DNA of 64,000 nt from Rhypophila decipiens (Eukaryota > Ascomycota > Sordariomycetes > Sordariales > Naviculisporaceae): NCBI GenBank assembly GCA_033297075.1, contig MU858134.1:1-64000 (forward strand), read 5' to 3'. A program made the translations under genes and the position numbers. The stretch's first letter is position 1; each line of letters starts with the position of its first letter. The notes below the pieces were generated by a model. The model did not search any database. It saw only the letters and a list, made by a program, of their open reading frames with translations, and was not told where the DNA came from. Positions 11,215 through 22,559 of the stretch are shown here, piece by piece.

Positions 11215-13593
11215 ATGGCTCCCTCTTTTGCTAAGCTGGGCGCGGCCGCCGTGGCCTGCGCTGCCAGCGTCGCTGCTGCAGACCAGCATATTTACAAGCT
11301 CTCCGACTCTTACAATGCCGATAACTTCTTCTCCAAGTTCAACTTCTTCACCGACCCTGATCCTACGAACGGCTTTGTCCAGTACCAGAGCGAGGAGGAG
11401 GCCACCCGGCTCGGGTTGATCGCCAAGCAGGGCGAAGAGATCTTCATTGGTGTTGACCACAGCTCCAGCGGACCTGAGGTGGACGGCCGCAAGAGTGTGC
11501 GGATCGAGAGCAAGGACAAGCTCGACACGGGCCTCATCATCGGAAAGTTCACCCACTTCCCCAAGCCAGTCTGCGGTGCCTGGCCGGCCTTCTGGACCTT
11601 TGGAGACGTATGGCCCACCGACGGCGAGATCGACATCTACGAGATGTGGAACTTGGCTTCCCACAACCTGCTCACCTACCACACTGGCGCCCCTGACGAG
11701 GTTGGTGAGTGTCACGCCAAGAGCGAAAACTTCTTGGGCGATCTCAAGACGCCAAACTGCGACAACTTCGCCGACGGACAGTATGCCGGTCAGGGCTGTG
11801 GTGCCACCGAGCTCAACGGCCAATGGGGCAGCTCGACGGGCGGCGTCTATGCCACCGATATCCAGCCCGAGGGCGTCCGCGTGTGGAGCTGGCCGAGAGA
11901 CCAGGAGCCCCAAGACATCAAGGACGGCAAGCCTGACCCAGCCAGCTGGGGCAAGCCTCACTTTGCCGTCGAGTCGGACGACTGCGACATCACGCGTGCC
12001 TTCAGGAAGCAAAAGATTGTGCTCAACGTTGCCTTTTGCGGCGGTGCCACCGAGTCCAACTGGAACCAGCAGTGCAGCATCATCACCAAGGGGTCGACCT
12101 GCGTCGACTGGGTCCGGAACAACCCCGATGCCTTTGCCGACGTCTTTTGGAAGATTTCCTACATTGACATTTACCAGCGCGAGAAGGCCACTCCTTCGTC
12201 TTCGGTTGCTGCCAGCTCCTCTGCATCTGCCACTTTCAGCCCGTACCCGTCCGTCAGCACTTTTTCGGTTGACCACTCGATCCTCCCCAGCTCGACCTTT
12301 AGCCCGTACCCGTCTGTGAGCACCTTTTCGGTCGATCACTCCATCATTCCCAGCTCGACCTTTAGCCCCTACCCGTCCGTCAGCACCTTTTCCGTCGACC
12401 ACTCCATCATCTCCAGCTTGAGCGCGAGCGCGAGCGCCAGCGCTTCGTCTGTCGCGGCCAGCTCCGAGGCTGCCCCTAGCTCGGTTGCTGCCTCCAGTTC
12501 CGAGTCTGTCCCTAGCTCGGCTGCTCCCTCTGATTCCGGTGCTGCTTCCTCGGCTGCCCCGGCCGCCAGCTCTTCTGGTTCCAGCTCTTCTGGTTCCAGC
12601 TCTTCCGGAGCCCCTGACGCTTCCATCACCCCTGCTCCTTCGGGCACCGTCTCCTACGCCCCCGGCGCCACTGCCTCCGAGACCGAGAGCGACTGCTCGG
12701 ACGAGCCAGAGGAGACCGAGACTGTTACTGCCACCGCCTCTGAGGACGTCCCTGTTTCCACTGGCTACCCCGTCGAGACTTCGGACGCCGCCCCCGTCAG
12801 CGAGAGCACTTCTTGCAGCGAGACCGAGACCGCCACCGTCACCGAGGCTCCCGTCAGCGAGACATCTAGCTGCACTGACACCGAGACCGTGACTGCTACC
12901 GAGACCGAGGCCCCAGTCAGCGAGACCACTTCTTGCAGCGAGACTGAGACTGAGACTGCCACCGTCACCGAGACTGAATCCGAAGTCCCCGTCTCTACCA
13001 CCGCCGCCCCGGAGACAACCGAGTACACCACCTCGACCGTCTACTCAACCAGCACCTACACCGTCACCTCGTGCTCCACCACAGTAACAGACTGCCCCCA
13101 CAACGGCGGCTCTTACACAAAGACCGAGGTCATCCCTGTCTCGACCACAATCTGCCCAGTCGAAAAGACCACCGGCGGTCCTATCGTCCCCGTCACCACC
13201 GCCACCACCGAGGACGAGGACGAGTACGAAACCACCACCGCAACGACAACTCTCCAACTCACCACAACAGTAGACTACCTCCCCGAGGAATCTACTTCAG
13301 TCCCTGCCCCCGCTGACGTACCATCTGGAAAGCCTTATGTCCCTATCCCTGGTGCTCCTTCGGCCCCGGCGTTCCCTTACCCCGGTGTGAACTCTACCTT
13401 GTCGACGCTGGCGCCCAAGCCTACTGGCGGACTGGGATATAGCGCCTCCAGGCCGGTCTATGTCCCTACTGCTCCGGTGACGACGCCCGAGCAGGTGCAG
13501 GAGACTGCGCCTGTTACGGCTGGTGCGAATAAGGGTCGTGTTGGTGGTGCGTTTGTGATGGCTGTTGCTGGTTTTGCGGCTCTGTTGCTTTAG
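11215..13593 (+). CDS. GPI-anchored GH16 endo-1,3(4)-beta-glucanase-like protein
   Basis: A single exon of 792 residues. Residues 1-22 form a signal peptide. The GH16 domain spans about 25-325 and holds the family's catalytic signature GEIDIYE, with nucleophile E138, D140 and acid/base E143, inside WPTDGEIDIYEMWN. Conserved aromatic residues of the cleft (PAFWTFG) precede it. From about 330 the protein is a long Ser/Thr/Pro stalk, surely heavily O-mannosylated. It starts with three 21-residue repeats and continues with Thr/Glu/Cys repeats. The C-terminus is a hydrophobic tail (VGGAFVMAVAGFAALLL) after a small-residue site near G770-N772, typical of a GPI signal. Family knowledge predicts hydrolysis of laminarin-type or mixed-linkage beta-glucan at the cell wall; exact linkage preference cannot be read from sequence. 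It lies upstream of, and co-oriented with, OMA1, without an evident functional link. Confidence 0.92.
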   Translation: MAPSFAKLGAAAVACAASVAAADQHIYKLSDSYNADNFFSKFNFFTDPDPTNGFVQYQSEEEATRLGLIAKQGEEIFIGVDHSSSGPEVDGRKSVRIESKDKLDTGLIIGKFTHFPKPVCGAWPAFWTFGDVWPTDGEIDIYEMWNLASHNLLTYHTGAPDEVGECHAKSENFLGDLKTPNCDNFADGQYAGQGCGATELNGQWGSSTGGVYATDIQPEGVRVWSWPRDQEPQDIKDGKPDPASWGKPHFAVESDDCDITRAFRKQKIVLNVAFCGGATESNWNQQCSIITKGSTCVDWVRNNPDAFADVFWKISYIDIYQREKATPSSSVAASSSASATFSPYPSVSTFSVDHSILPSSTFSPYPSVSTFSVDHSIIPSSTFSPYPSVSTFSVDHSIISSLSASASASASSVAASSEAAPSSVAASSSESVPSSAAPSDSGAASSAAPAASSSGSSSSGSSSSGAPDASITPAPSGTVSYAPGATASETESDCSDEPEETETVTATASEDVPVSTGYPVETSDAAPVSESTSCSETETATVTEAPVSETSSCTDTETVTATETEAPVSETTSCSETETETATVTETESEVPVSTTAAPETTEYTTSTVYSTSTYTVTSCSTTVTDCPHNGGSYTKTEVIPVSTTICPVEKTTGGPIVPVTTATTEDEDEYETTTATTTLQLTTTVDYLPEESTSVPAPADVPSGKPYVPIPGAPSAPAFPYPGVNSTLSTLAPKPTGGLGYSASRPVYVPTAPVTTPEQVQETAPVTAGANKGRVGGAFVMAVAGFAALLL
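12232..12420 (+). repeat. Three tandem 63-base coding repeats in the GH16 stalk
   Basis: Units at 12232-12294, 12295-12357 and 12358-12420 each encode 21 residues beginning TFSPYPSVSTFSVDHSI. The protein copies are almost identical while the DNA differs mainly at third positions, so the units are kept at the protein level and are not a fresh duplication. Such arrays in fungal surface proteins commonly vary in copy number. Confidence 0.9.
12796..12980 (+). repeat. Imperfect Ser/Thr/Glu/Cys repeats in the GH16 stalk
   Basis: Four degenerate units of the form (P)VSE(S/T)(T/S)SC(S/T)(E/D)TET..TVTE run through this segment. Each brings a cysteine into the otherwise Ser/Thr-rich stalk, which could allow disulfide bridging. 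Boundaries are approximate. Confidence 0.65.
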
Positions 13594-14412
13594 AGAAGCT
13601 GTAGTGCTTTTGTCTATCTCTTGATGCTTTTTTTCTTTTGGTTAGTATTTGTTTGGGCGGTTGGCATTTGCAGCATCTCTGCTTGGATATTTTTCCTTTT
13701 GAGTTTTGAACAAGGACAAGATGAGTGAAGTCGTGTTTACATTGTAGGTACTACCTAGGTAGTACCTGTCTCAGCTTGTTCAATAGAAGGCGAGAGACAA
13801 GTATGTAGGGGATAAATAGTTGTTGTTTCAAATAATGTATATCTCTAAATTTATAAATGCTTTGCTTGACAATTTCTGCCGTATCAAACATGTGATATTT
13901 TTACAACTTCATCTCGTAAGGAAATACTAGTTATGTGAACCCCGGGCGATCTGAACACTACAAACAGGGAGTGCATTCTTATCTTGTGAGCATCTTGTTT
14001 TAGACTTAAGAATTAAGAACAAAAGGAAAATGCATATACTCGAATATACTATAATAAATGGTGTTTATTTACCTACTCCGTGTGAGTTTGATGTGAGCGT
14101 ATGGTAACGTAATATACCGGATTTAGGGGTACAGTACAGTACAGATACCGCCCGGGCCAACCAAACCGGCGATACTACGTAATGACCGACCGGACAGCTT
14201 TCAGACCGGAGCTTCCCGCTTCTCCCTTTATTCGTCGACAACATCACGGAGCTGCCGCCAGTCCCGGAACCAACCAGCCCTCGAGACTTTTGCATATTTC
14301 GCCAATAAACAATATACCAACCGAAACTCCAATCAACAAAAACAATTGACCACACGCGACAGCCGAGCGCACACTTCAACAAGCTACACCCCGCTGCCCC
14401 GCGCAGGGGTGA
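13594..14412. other. Intergenic region between GH16 and OMA1
   Basis: No gene. It contains the GH16 3' region, including a perfect 22-base palindrome, and the short promoter/leader of OMA1. No clear TATA element is seen. Confidence 0.55.
13746..13767. repeat. Perfect 22-base palindrome centred on CCTAGG
   Basis: The half-site AGGTACTACCT is followed directly by its reverse complement. It lies about 150 bases after the GH16 stop codon. It could form a cruciform or, in RNA, a short hairpin in the 3' region. It matches a TACCTAGGTA-type motif seen in several other intergenic spots of this window. Confidence 0.7.
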
Positions 14413-15672
14413 ATGAACACGATGGCGTCAAAACTCTCGAGATCATGGGCACCAATGGCAAGGACCGCGCTCCAAAGAAGAAGGATAATAATACCAGTTA
14501 GAGCCTGGCCTACTCATTCTGCGACGACGATATCATCACCGCGTGCGCAATCAAGAACCTCCTCCTCACCACTACGAACTTATAGCAGCAGCAGCCGAGC
14601 TCCTCCTCCTCCTCCACCCTCGCTCCTCCGTCTGGTACACCACCAAAGAGTACCACCCCAAAAAATAATCCCAAGAATCCAAACCCGAAACTACGAATTC
14701 CGCCCATCGCAATACGACCCCGACGGCTCCCGCCTGCGCGACGCAAAACCCCTCCTCACAAAATCCAACCTGGGCCGAGTCGCCCGCTCCCCAAACACAC
14801 ACATAATCACCCTCCTCGCCATCGCCGGCGCATTCATATTCTACTTCTCCAACCTCGAGACCGTCCCCGTAAGCGGGCGGACCAGGTTCAACGTCTACAG
14901 CCAGGACTCGGTGCGCAAGATGAGCGACATGCAATACAAGATGCTCCTCTACGAGTTCGAGCGGAACAACATCCGCATACTAGGCGACTCTGACCCCCGC
15001 ACGCAACGGGTGAGGCGGGTCATGAAGAAGCTGATTCCTTTTTCCGGGATGGGCAAGGACGAAAACTGGGAGATTTACGTGGTAGACGATCCGCACACTG
15101 CAAACGCGTTTGTCCTGCCCGGCGGCAAAGTCTTTGTCTTTAGCGGGATCTTACCCCTCGCAAGGAACGACAGTGCGCTTGCTGCCGTGCTGGGGCATGA
15201 GATTGCGCATAATGTCGCCGGCCATGTGGGCGAGCGCATGTCGGGGAGCATTGGGACGAATATCTTGCTGTACAGCGGCATGTTGGTCGCGGCCGGGATC
15301 GGGTTGGGACCGCTGTTGATGCATTACCTGGGGAGTAAAGTGCTGACGGTGGTGTTGGAGAATCCCATGAGCAGAAAGCAGGAGAGCGAGGCGGATTATA
15401 TCGGCTTGATGATCATGGCCGAGGCTTGTTATGATCCGCGGGAGGCGGTTAGGTTCTGGGAGAGGATGGAGCAGGGGGCTAGGCATGGGGGTGAGGAGGT
15501 GCCTGAGTGGGCTAGTACGCATCCTTCGAATGAAAACAGGATCAAAAAGATTCAGGAGTGGTTGCCCAAGGCGATGGAGAAGAGGGATATGAGCGATTGT
15601 AGGACTACGACGGCGTTTGCGGATTTGTTTAGGCGGGCTTTGGAGACGGGGGTTCTTATTGTTGAGGAGTAG
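14413..15672 (+). CDS. OMA1: Mitochondrial inner-membrane metalloprotease OMA1 (M48 family)
   Basis: An intronless 419-residue frame. The first 80-90 residues are Arg/Ser-rich and lack acidic residues, as expected of a mitochondrial presequence. One membrane segment lies at about 130-147 (HIITLLAIAGAFIFYF). The M48 catalytic zinc site is HEIAH at residues 262-266, with the downstream ESEAD at 324-328 giving the third zinc ligand. The preceding NAFVLPGGKVFVFSGIL is a hallmark of this family. Known OMA1 proteins act in the inner membrane in stress-activated protein turnover. A second ATG nine bases downstream (14422) is an alternative start that would barely change the presequence. Length and motifs are complete, with no sign of decay. 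Confidence 0.95.
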   Translation: MNTMASKLSRSWAPMARTALQRRRIIIPVRAWPTHSATTISSPRAQSRTSSSPLRTYSSSSRAPPPPPPSLLRLVHHQRVPPQKIIPRIQTRNYEFRPSQYDPDGSRLRDAKPLLTKSNLGRVARSPNTHIITLLAIAGAFIFYFSNLETVPVSGRTRFNVYSQDSVRKMSDMQYKMLLYEFERNNIRILGDSDPRTQRVRRVMKKLIPFSGMGKDENWEIYVVDDPHTANAFVLPGGKVFVFSGILPLARNDSALAAVLGHEIAHNVAGHVGERMSGSIGTNILLYSGMLVAAGIGLGPLLMHYLGSKVLTVVLENPMSRKQESEADYIGLMIMAEACYDPREAVRFWERMEQGARHGGEEVPEWASTHPSNENRIKKIQEWLPKAMEKRDMSDCRTTTAFADLFRRALETGVLIVEE

Positions 15673-18248
15673 ACTTCTTCTTTGAGATGAGATGATGCTG
15701 TGGGAGGGAAGTGAGGCTTGTATGATTCAGTAACGTTGGAGTTTTTGGCTTGTTGGGCTCCAAAGTCGGGTGTTTGGCGGGCTTGGGGGAGTATTGATTA
15801 TTCAGTTCAGCGGATAGGGGTTCAATTTCCTCTCTTGTTGTTGTTTTGTATACCTATGGACGGAGAATAGTTGGGCAGGCAATGGATGGCTTCTGTCTCT
15901 TCTTTGATTCCCATGTGGCGTGCCGGCACAGTCGAGGCATGTGAATGTCCACAGCCGGACGGGCATCCAGGATGGAAGAAAGATGTTGAAACAGCCTGTC
16001 ACCATCTCCACTTGGCCATATTTTCATTCCCGTCTCATTGAGTGGTTCCGGACGAGTAACACAAGACGGGAATGAGAACTTGTCCACGAAGCTGCGAAGC
16101 AATGGCAACCTATCCGCCCCCTTTTTTCGTGAGCACTTGAATCCGGGGCAACCTTGACTACCAAGCTGAGACAGACTCTATAACAGATAGTTCCTAGCTA
16201 CAACGCAAGTAAGGCCAAGAAAGAATACCCCATCTCACTCGAATGAAGCACTATCAGCCTTGCTCAACAATGTCCCATGGGACAAAGACTCGTCGATACA
16301 AGTGGTGGTTACCTGGGCAACGGCCAGGGGCTCACCTCCACTTGACTTGAGGGCTGCTTGGCAAGGGTTGCTTAGGCATCTTGAGAAGGGAATACCGGTA
16401 TTGACAAGAGGTTCATATTGACGGTGCTTGTACCAATTTTCTAGATCGGTAATTATCAAACGATGCGAGATTTTTCTCGGAGGAACTCTTGTGCTCGCAC
16501 CGAGAACTCTATGGCAAGTCTCAGGTTGCGTCTGTTGAGGCCTAAGGTCGCCTTTGCTTACTTCTACTCTGTACCCTGCTTCCTTATTTTTCGATCCAAT
16601 GTCGACGTACCAGTGGAAAGGTTTTTTCCAGAAGCACCTGCTTCCCATAATATAAATGTGCGCAGCTGCTGCCTAAAACTTATGGATGCCGTCAACTGCA
16701 GTGTGACCTCCTAACCCTGAACCTCTCACAACAGAAGAAACAGCTGCCACCACGGTCGATCTTGTCGTAACCATTTGTTCGACAAAACCGAGAGAACAAT
16801 ATGCCTTGTTTGCCTTATTTTTTTCTTTCTCCCAGATTATGCAATCATCACTTTGTGCGATTGGATAAAAACTTCACAAGGGCCGGCCACGCAAGGTCCA
16901 AAAGCCCAAATCGAAATCGACTTGTTTAATCGGCCCTGATTGGCCCAACTTACACGAAGCAGCCACCACCTTCTGGGAAAGTTTACGACCCGCCCGCTGC
17001 ATCGATAATAAAAAAAAACCGTTTTCGATGCCGAATTTCCTAATTCTGTCTAGAACAAGCGAGCCACCCCCGCTAGTCCCCAGACGAACGAACTGACGTG
17101 CACGCTTGTTTCGTGGGGCTGGAAGAGAGAGCAAGGGACCACCCCCAAATGCCATGGCGAAGCGCCCGCCCGGCTGGAACGGCCATCTTCTCGTTGCTTT
17201 TTCTCAGGTTTGCGTTGTGAAAGTGTTACCGATCAAGCCACGAACGGAACTGGAGAAACGGAACGGCGCCTCAAAGTTCTTTGCGCACTGTGCCAGCTTA
17301 CGGATTTACTTTTGGGGATAGCTTCATTCTTCTTCTCTTCCCGGTCTACTCCGTACCTACCTACGGTACCGATATCCGTCTGACAATCATCTTCCCCCAA
17401 GCTACTATCTCCACTCTCAATCTCACCATCCATCCCCGGCCTAAAATGTCTCGTCGGTCTCAGTTTCTTCTTACCGGTACGGATAGGTATGCCTCATATT
17501 CGGATCGTAATGGAACTCTGATCTTATCGTAACCAAGCTTTTGTGCTTTTGAACTCTTTGCATGGGGTGACGCTTGGCCGGCCATTGGATTCGCGTCTAG
17601 ATTCCGGACACCATTTGTTGATATCACACCGATATCTTGGAGATTCGAGAGCGGGACTTACCGAGCTGATCCAGCAATGGTCGTCTCTATCCGTAAACCC
17701 TTGCTGTTCTCAACCCAGGCCAATATTCGGCAATCATGTCCGATTCCTGTCTGGTAAACGGAGATCAGTGACGACGAAAGTGCCTTGCACAACTGACCGG
17801 CAACCTGATGTAAGTCATGATATTTCAGCCACTTTGCTTTTTTCTTTTTCTTTTCTCATTCTTTGATCCATTGCGTGGCTTGCCGCTTGTTTTGTCCAGT
17901 TCGAGTTTCAGGTGGCTCAGGTAGCCTTCAGGCGGGGCATTTTTCTCTCTTCTGATCTGTTATTCTTGTCAAAATGTCTTGGGTCACTGGAAGTCTCATA
18001 TGCGATCCTTCGGTCATACGCAGCGCATAGCTAGCGAGCGCTAGAGCAAGTTCGTTGAACGTTGTTCTGTTTCTTACAGAAGAGCGGGATGGAGGTGGTG
18101 GACTGGAGTCCACTTACACTTCTGGTATATGTACAGGAGATAAGCCAACCAGTGGCCGAAGGTACCTTGGCTGTCAGCTACGATTATCCATCTCGATACG
18201 CCTCCTTTCCTCTTTCGATAGAGGACGCTCATGATTGACCGACAGGCA

Positions 18249-18270
18249 GGATGGATGGATGGATGGATGG
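18249..18270. repeat. GGAT microsatellite
   Basis: About five and a half uninterrupted GGAT units in non-coding sequence. Confidence 0.85.
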
Positions 18271-19544
18271 TGTAGTGGGTCGTTAGGCAAGGACACTCCT
18301 TCACAACGCACATCTTCAAGACGACTATGTACCGCCAATGACATACCCCCAAGATTATCCCAGAATCGGATGTCGGTACAGGATATGGCAATTCTTCTTG
18401 CTTGACCAAGACCCTCTTACTGAATAGTGCTAGTCATATATGCACAACTTGCAGTTGAACATGTGTACACCTGGGCATTGGGGCGCAGCACGATAGATGG
18501 AGTTAAGCTTCTTGATAGCCATTTACTCAAGAATGGTTCGGCAGGTTGCGCAATGCACCTCTGAGATCAAGGCCAAGTGAGAAAGAGGTTGATTCAATCC
18601 CGTCCGATCAATATGCCTTGCATCGGTTTCTTCGGCTTCCAATCAGGAGATGCAGAACCGAAAATCAAAAACTCGCGATATTCGGTTCGGCTGTTGGATG
18701 ATGATGTGCCGATGTGGAAAGCTGGACGGCGGCGGCGGCGGCCTCCCATGACATGCCATCCCGATTTACCTTTCTGATGGATGTGCATACACCACCTAAA
18801 AAGGGTTACACTGATCTGCTTCACCTCCTCACCGCAGCGCGAGCTTCATCGGCTGACTACGCCGCAGTTACCTGAACCTGAACCTGACGTCGTATGCTGT
18901 GGAGGTGGCTGTGGCTGAACGATTATGACATTATTTGCTTCTCGGCCTGAACAATAAAACTTTATATTTTTTTTTTACTTACATACAGCTGAGGTTTACC
19001 GGTAGATCTAGACCAATATTGAATGATATGGTTTATCAGGTGCACACAGTACTGTACCCAAGAGACACCTACTAAACGTAATTAATAATTGCAAGTTCGG
19101 TGAGACTTTTTCATCCCACAAAATATGACACAACACCGACAATCTACATGCATGTAAGTGCGTCCCATTAGAATATTTCCGGTTCCTGCCTCGTGGTGGA
19201 ACCGTGAACAGAAAAGCGCACGATGGTCAATTCGTTGTTACCTCGTCCCTGAACCCGTGCGTGCTGTTATTGGTTAAAACTAGATGGGATCACCGACTTG
19301 TGCCCAATTACAAGCACTAGTTACTTGACTCCTTTGTAGAAATGGAAATTTACTTACACCGCGGAACCTATTACTAAAGCCAAGAAGAAGAAGAAGAATG
19401 GGAAGCAAAAGGCCGCCGTTCTGTGAGGCCTACTTTGATATCATACCAATTGGGACTGTTTACACACATGTACATGACGAGTGCCGAATGGGCCGGCCCC
19501 CTGTGGCTCATTGAGTGACTGACCCTGAATACCTAGGTATACGG

Positions 19545-19791
19545 CACCATCCCAGAAAAGAGCGCCCTTAGCAGCAGCGGCAGCAGCAGCATATCTGGAA
19601 TATCATCAAGTCAAGCACACTCCCATAATTACCATACCACATCTTTATCTTGGTCAGCAGCCATCTTGAAAAGAGGGCATAATTGCACATGATGAGAGAG
19701 TATGAATGAATCGTCTACCTACATGTACCGGTATGGGTTTGCCTTTACACCACCATCCCAGAAAAGAGCGCCCTTGGCAGCATATCCGGAA
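19545..19791. repeat. Duplicated non-coding segment with a CAG expansion in one copy
   Basis: A segment starting CACCATCCCAGAAAAGAGCG occurs at 19545 and again at 19751. The copies share 25 identical bases and then CATAT(C/T)(T/C)GGAA. Copy one carries an extra GCAGCAGCGGCAGCAGC-type stretch between these blocks. The flanks are unrelated, so this is a local duplication with later repeat expansion or contraction. Confidence 0.75.
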
Positions 19792-21065
19792 CCCCCAGAC
19801 CAGACCATAGGAAAGGCCTACCATACACTACACTACCATACGTGCATACCTCTAGTAGTCCTCTCTTCTATAGCCGTGCAGTCTGCCTGCCCACCTTGAA
19901 GATGCTGTTTTATATTGTCTTAGATCTTACCTTCCGCTTGTCATCCTTTTGTTGGTTGCGCCTAATGAGCGCCTAATAAATCATGAAATTCTTTGCAAGG
20001 TGTAAAAACAAGACCCGTTTAATTCGTTTGGTCCTCCTACCTACCTCTACCTTCTTCGCGCTGTTCTTTGCGCGCGCGCCGTATGGGCGCCTAACAATCA
20101 TGAAATTTGCAATATGTACTGTTCAAAAGCCGTTTACGTTTGGTCGGATCGTAAAATGTACCTTGCTTCTCGTCTCCTTGTTCTGCCCTTGTGCCTCCAT
20201 CCCGTCGTCGTTGCGGGATAAAAACCGGCTCATGTTGATCTGCGGGTAGGTACGTACAGACAGCCAGGCGCCTATTCGGACTGTCAGAATTGGGAGGTCT
20301 CTATTTGCTGCAGTGGTTTTTACCCCTTTCCAAACATGACGACGACGATGGACGACGTTCTGTGCCGTAGAGGTGCCGTTCTTACACCCCTTGCAAGGTA
20401 AGGGGTTGTGTTAATTTCTACTAAGTAAATGGTTTGTTTTGTCTTTTCTTCTTGATCTTGTTACACTATGTACTTGGACGTGTCATATCCTACTGCTGCT
20501 CACATCAGCACTTTGTTGTTCCTGCTTGAGCCCTATTTGTATTCTATTAGAGAACGGATCTGATAGGTTATCTTGCAAAGAGCAGCTTTATACCCCCGTG
20601 GTCTCTATTTGTCTCAGGTAGCGTTGGGCTGTTTTACAAGTCAGAACTCGATTCCGACACTGCCATGTGAAAGCCCTGCCGGACTCAAGAGTGAAACCAA
20701 GAAATTCACAGCGGTCTTGAAAATATTTTGCCCAAAATCATCTCGATTCATGCCATCTATCTTAGTATCCAAAATAATTTAGAAAAATAAAAACCAGGCA
20801 TTACCATCACCTCATATTCCCCTTGCGGGTGGGTACCTTAGGTATTTGACGCATCCAAGAACATCATAATAAAATTGAAACCAGGTATTTTTTAAACAAC
20901 AAATATAAACACAAACTAAACCCATACCATTCCACTGCCACAGTAAAGCAAACAAGGCGTAGATTAAAGAAGAAGAAAAAAGTTAAAAACCTCAAAACGC
21001 GAGTAGAAAGAAGCAAAAGAAGAAAACAGCAAAACACCACAACAACTAAAGAATAAAGCAAAGAA

Positions 21066-22526
21066 TCAGTCCTCCTCCTCCCCCTCAGCATCTGCTAGCC
21101 CATCTTCTTCTTCATCTTCTTCGTCTTCGTAAACACCCTCCCCATCAACCACAATCTCATTCTCATCATCATCGTCATCATCACTACTAGTGACGACAAT
21201 TTCATTCTTAATCTCCATCTCTTGGTCGTCGTCTTCTTTTTTGACAACAGGCGCAAACCTCACATTAGAGGTAGTAGTCGCAGCAGGAAGAGTCTTGTTC
21301 ACTGCTGGAAGTTGTTGTTGTTTCCGCTTACTCCCCCCACCCCTGCCGCCGCCAACAACAACAACGGACATGGGCTGCTGCTGCTGCTGCTGGTGGACCA
21401 TGACGATTCCTCCTCGCCCTTTTTGTCCGCCACCCGTAATATTCCTCCCATTCTGCTGCTGCTGCTGCCGCCCCTGTCCCCCTTGCGATGATCCTCTTTT
21501 CAGCAATGAGACCAACTCCCAGCCACCCTTTTCGTTGTCCCTAATAATCCCCACATCCTCCCTAGAAGCCCATTCCACCAGCGTTCTATCCCGCCCACCA
21601 TCTTCATCTTGTTCGCAAGCCTTCTCACAAAAAGAGCTCCCAAACCAAACAGGCGCCTCCTTGCCGGCAGCAGCCCGCTCCAGATGCCGCGCGACATGTT
21701 CCATCCGCTGGTCCCAGCTGTCGGGCCCGTGGAAGACCGTCTCGCATTCCACAGCCGGACAGGTCATCATGAGCGGGAGTTTGCATCTCTCGCGGATAGC
21801 CCGGCTTTGTAGATTTTTGAGCCGTGTTTCCCACTCGCTGCTTGCCCCTGCTGCCTGAGCGAGACTTGCTGCTGGGGTGTCTGAACCCTTCTTGGAAGAA
21901 CAGCTTGTGGAAGAGGTTTGCTGCTGCTGCTGCTGCTGTTGCTGCTTCAAAGATTTCTTAATCTGAGGCGGCATGTGCATCCTCCTCACGTGCTGCGTGT
22001 ATAGATCTTTGCGGTTGAAAATAACACCTCCTCCACCACCTGCAGTTGTACTACCCTCATTTTGGGAGGAGCGAGAGGATCGTCCACCAATCGCCGTCTT
22101 AGAAGAGGACCGCGAACCACCACTACTGGCAAGATCTATCTGCTGCTGCCCGTGCGAATGGGTCGTCGTCTTCTTGCTGCTGCTCGAAAAAGAAGAAGAA
22201 GAACCGGCAGCACCACATTGGCCCTCATCGCACAGCCAATAGTTGAGAAGCAAATGCTGCGAGGCAACATGGCGTTTCCATTCGTTCTTGGAGGCAAAGG
22301 TCGATGGACAGCCTGCAAAGTGGAAAACGCAGATAAAGGGCCGGGTGTGCTGTTTCTTGATGTGGTTCTCTAGGAGGGTCTGGTCTTTGAATGGTTGCGC
22401 GCAGTCGGGGCATGGGTGGGTTGCTTTGTTGTTGTTGACCAGGCTTAGGGGTGGTGCTGCTGGTTGTGGTGGGAGGGCGGCTTTAGCAGTAGCAGCTGGC
22501 AGTGGTGGATGGCTAGGTGGCGCTGG

Positions 22527-22559
<33 letters not shown>

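Larger units (their letters stand above)
15673..21065. other. Gene-poor 5.4 kb interval
   Basis: No gene is supported. Short ATG frames exist (16235-16648 minus, 137 codons; 17446 plus, a short frame with a donor-like GTATGC), but none shows a family signature. A GGAT microsatellite, a duplicated segment at 19545-19791 and several short homopolymers occur here. The interval ends in the 3' region of the minus-strand zinc-finger gene. Confidence 0.5.

Noticed and set aside
11170..12402. 410-codon open frame on the minus strand opposite the GH16 gene
   Set aside because: It mirrors the GC-rich codons of the GH16 gene, has no family signature, and the plus strand carries a clear signal peptide, catalytic site and GPI signal.
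16235..16648. 137-codon ATG frame on the minus strand
   Set aside because: A real ATG is present but there is no family signature, signal peptide or repeat structure; a chance frame cannot be excluded.
17446..17760. Possible two-exon gene starting MSRRSQFLLTG with a GTATGC donor at 17487
   Set aside because: The best join gives only about 65 residues with no family signature, and the acceptor choice is arbitrary.
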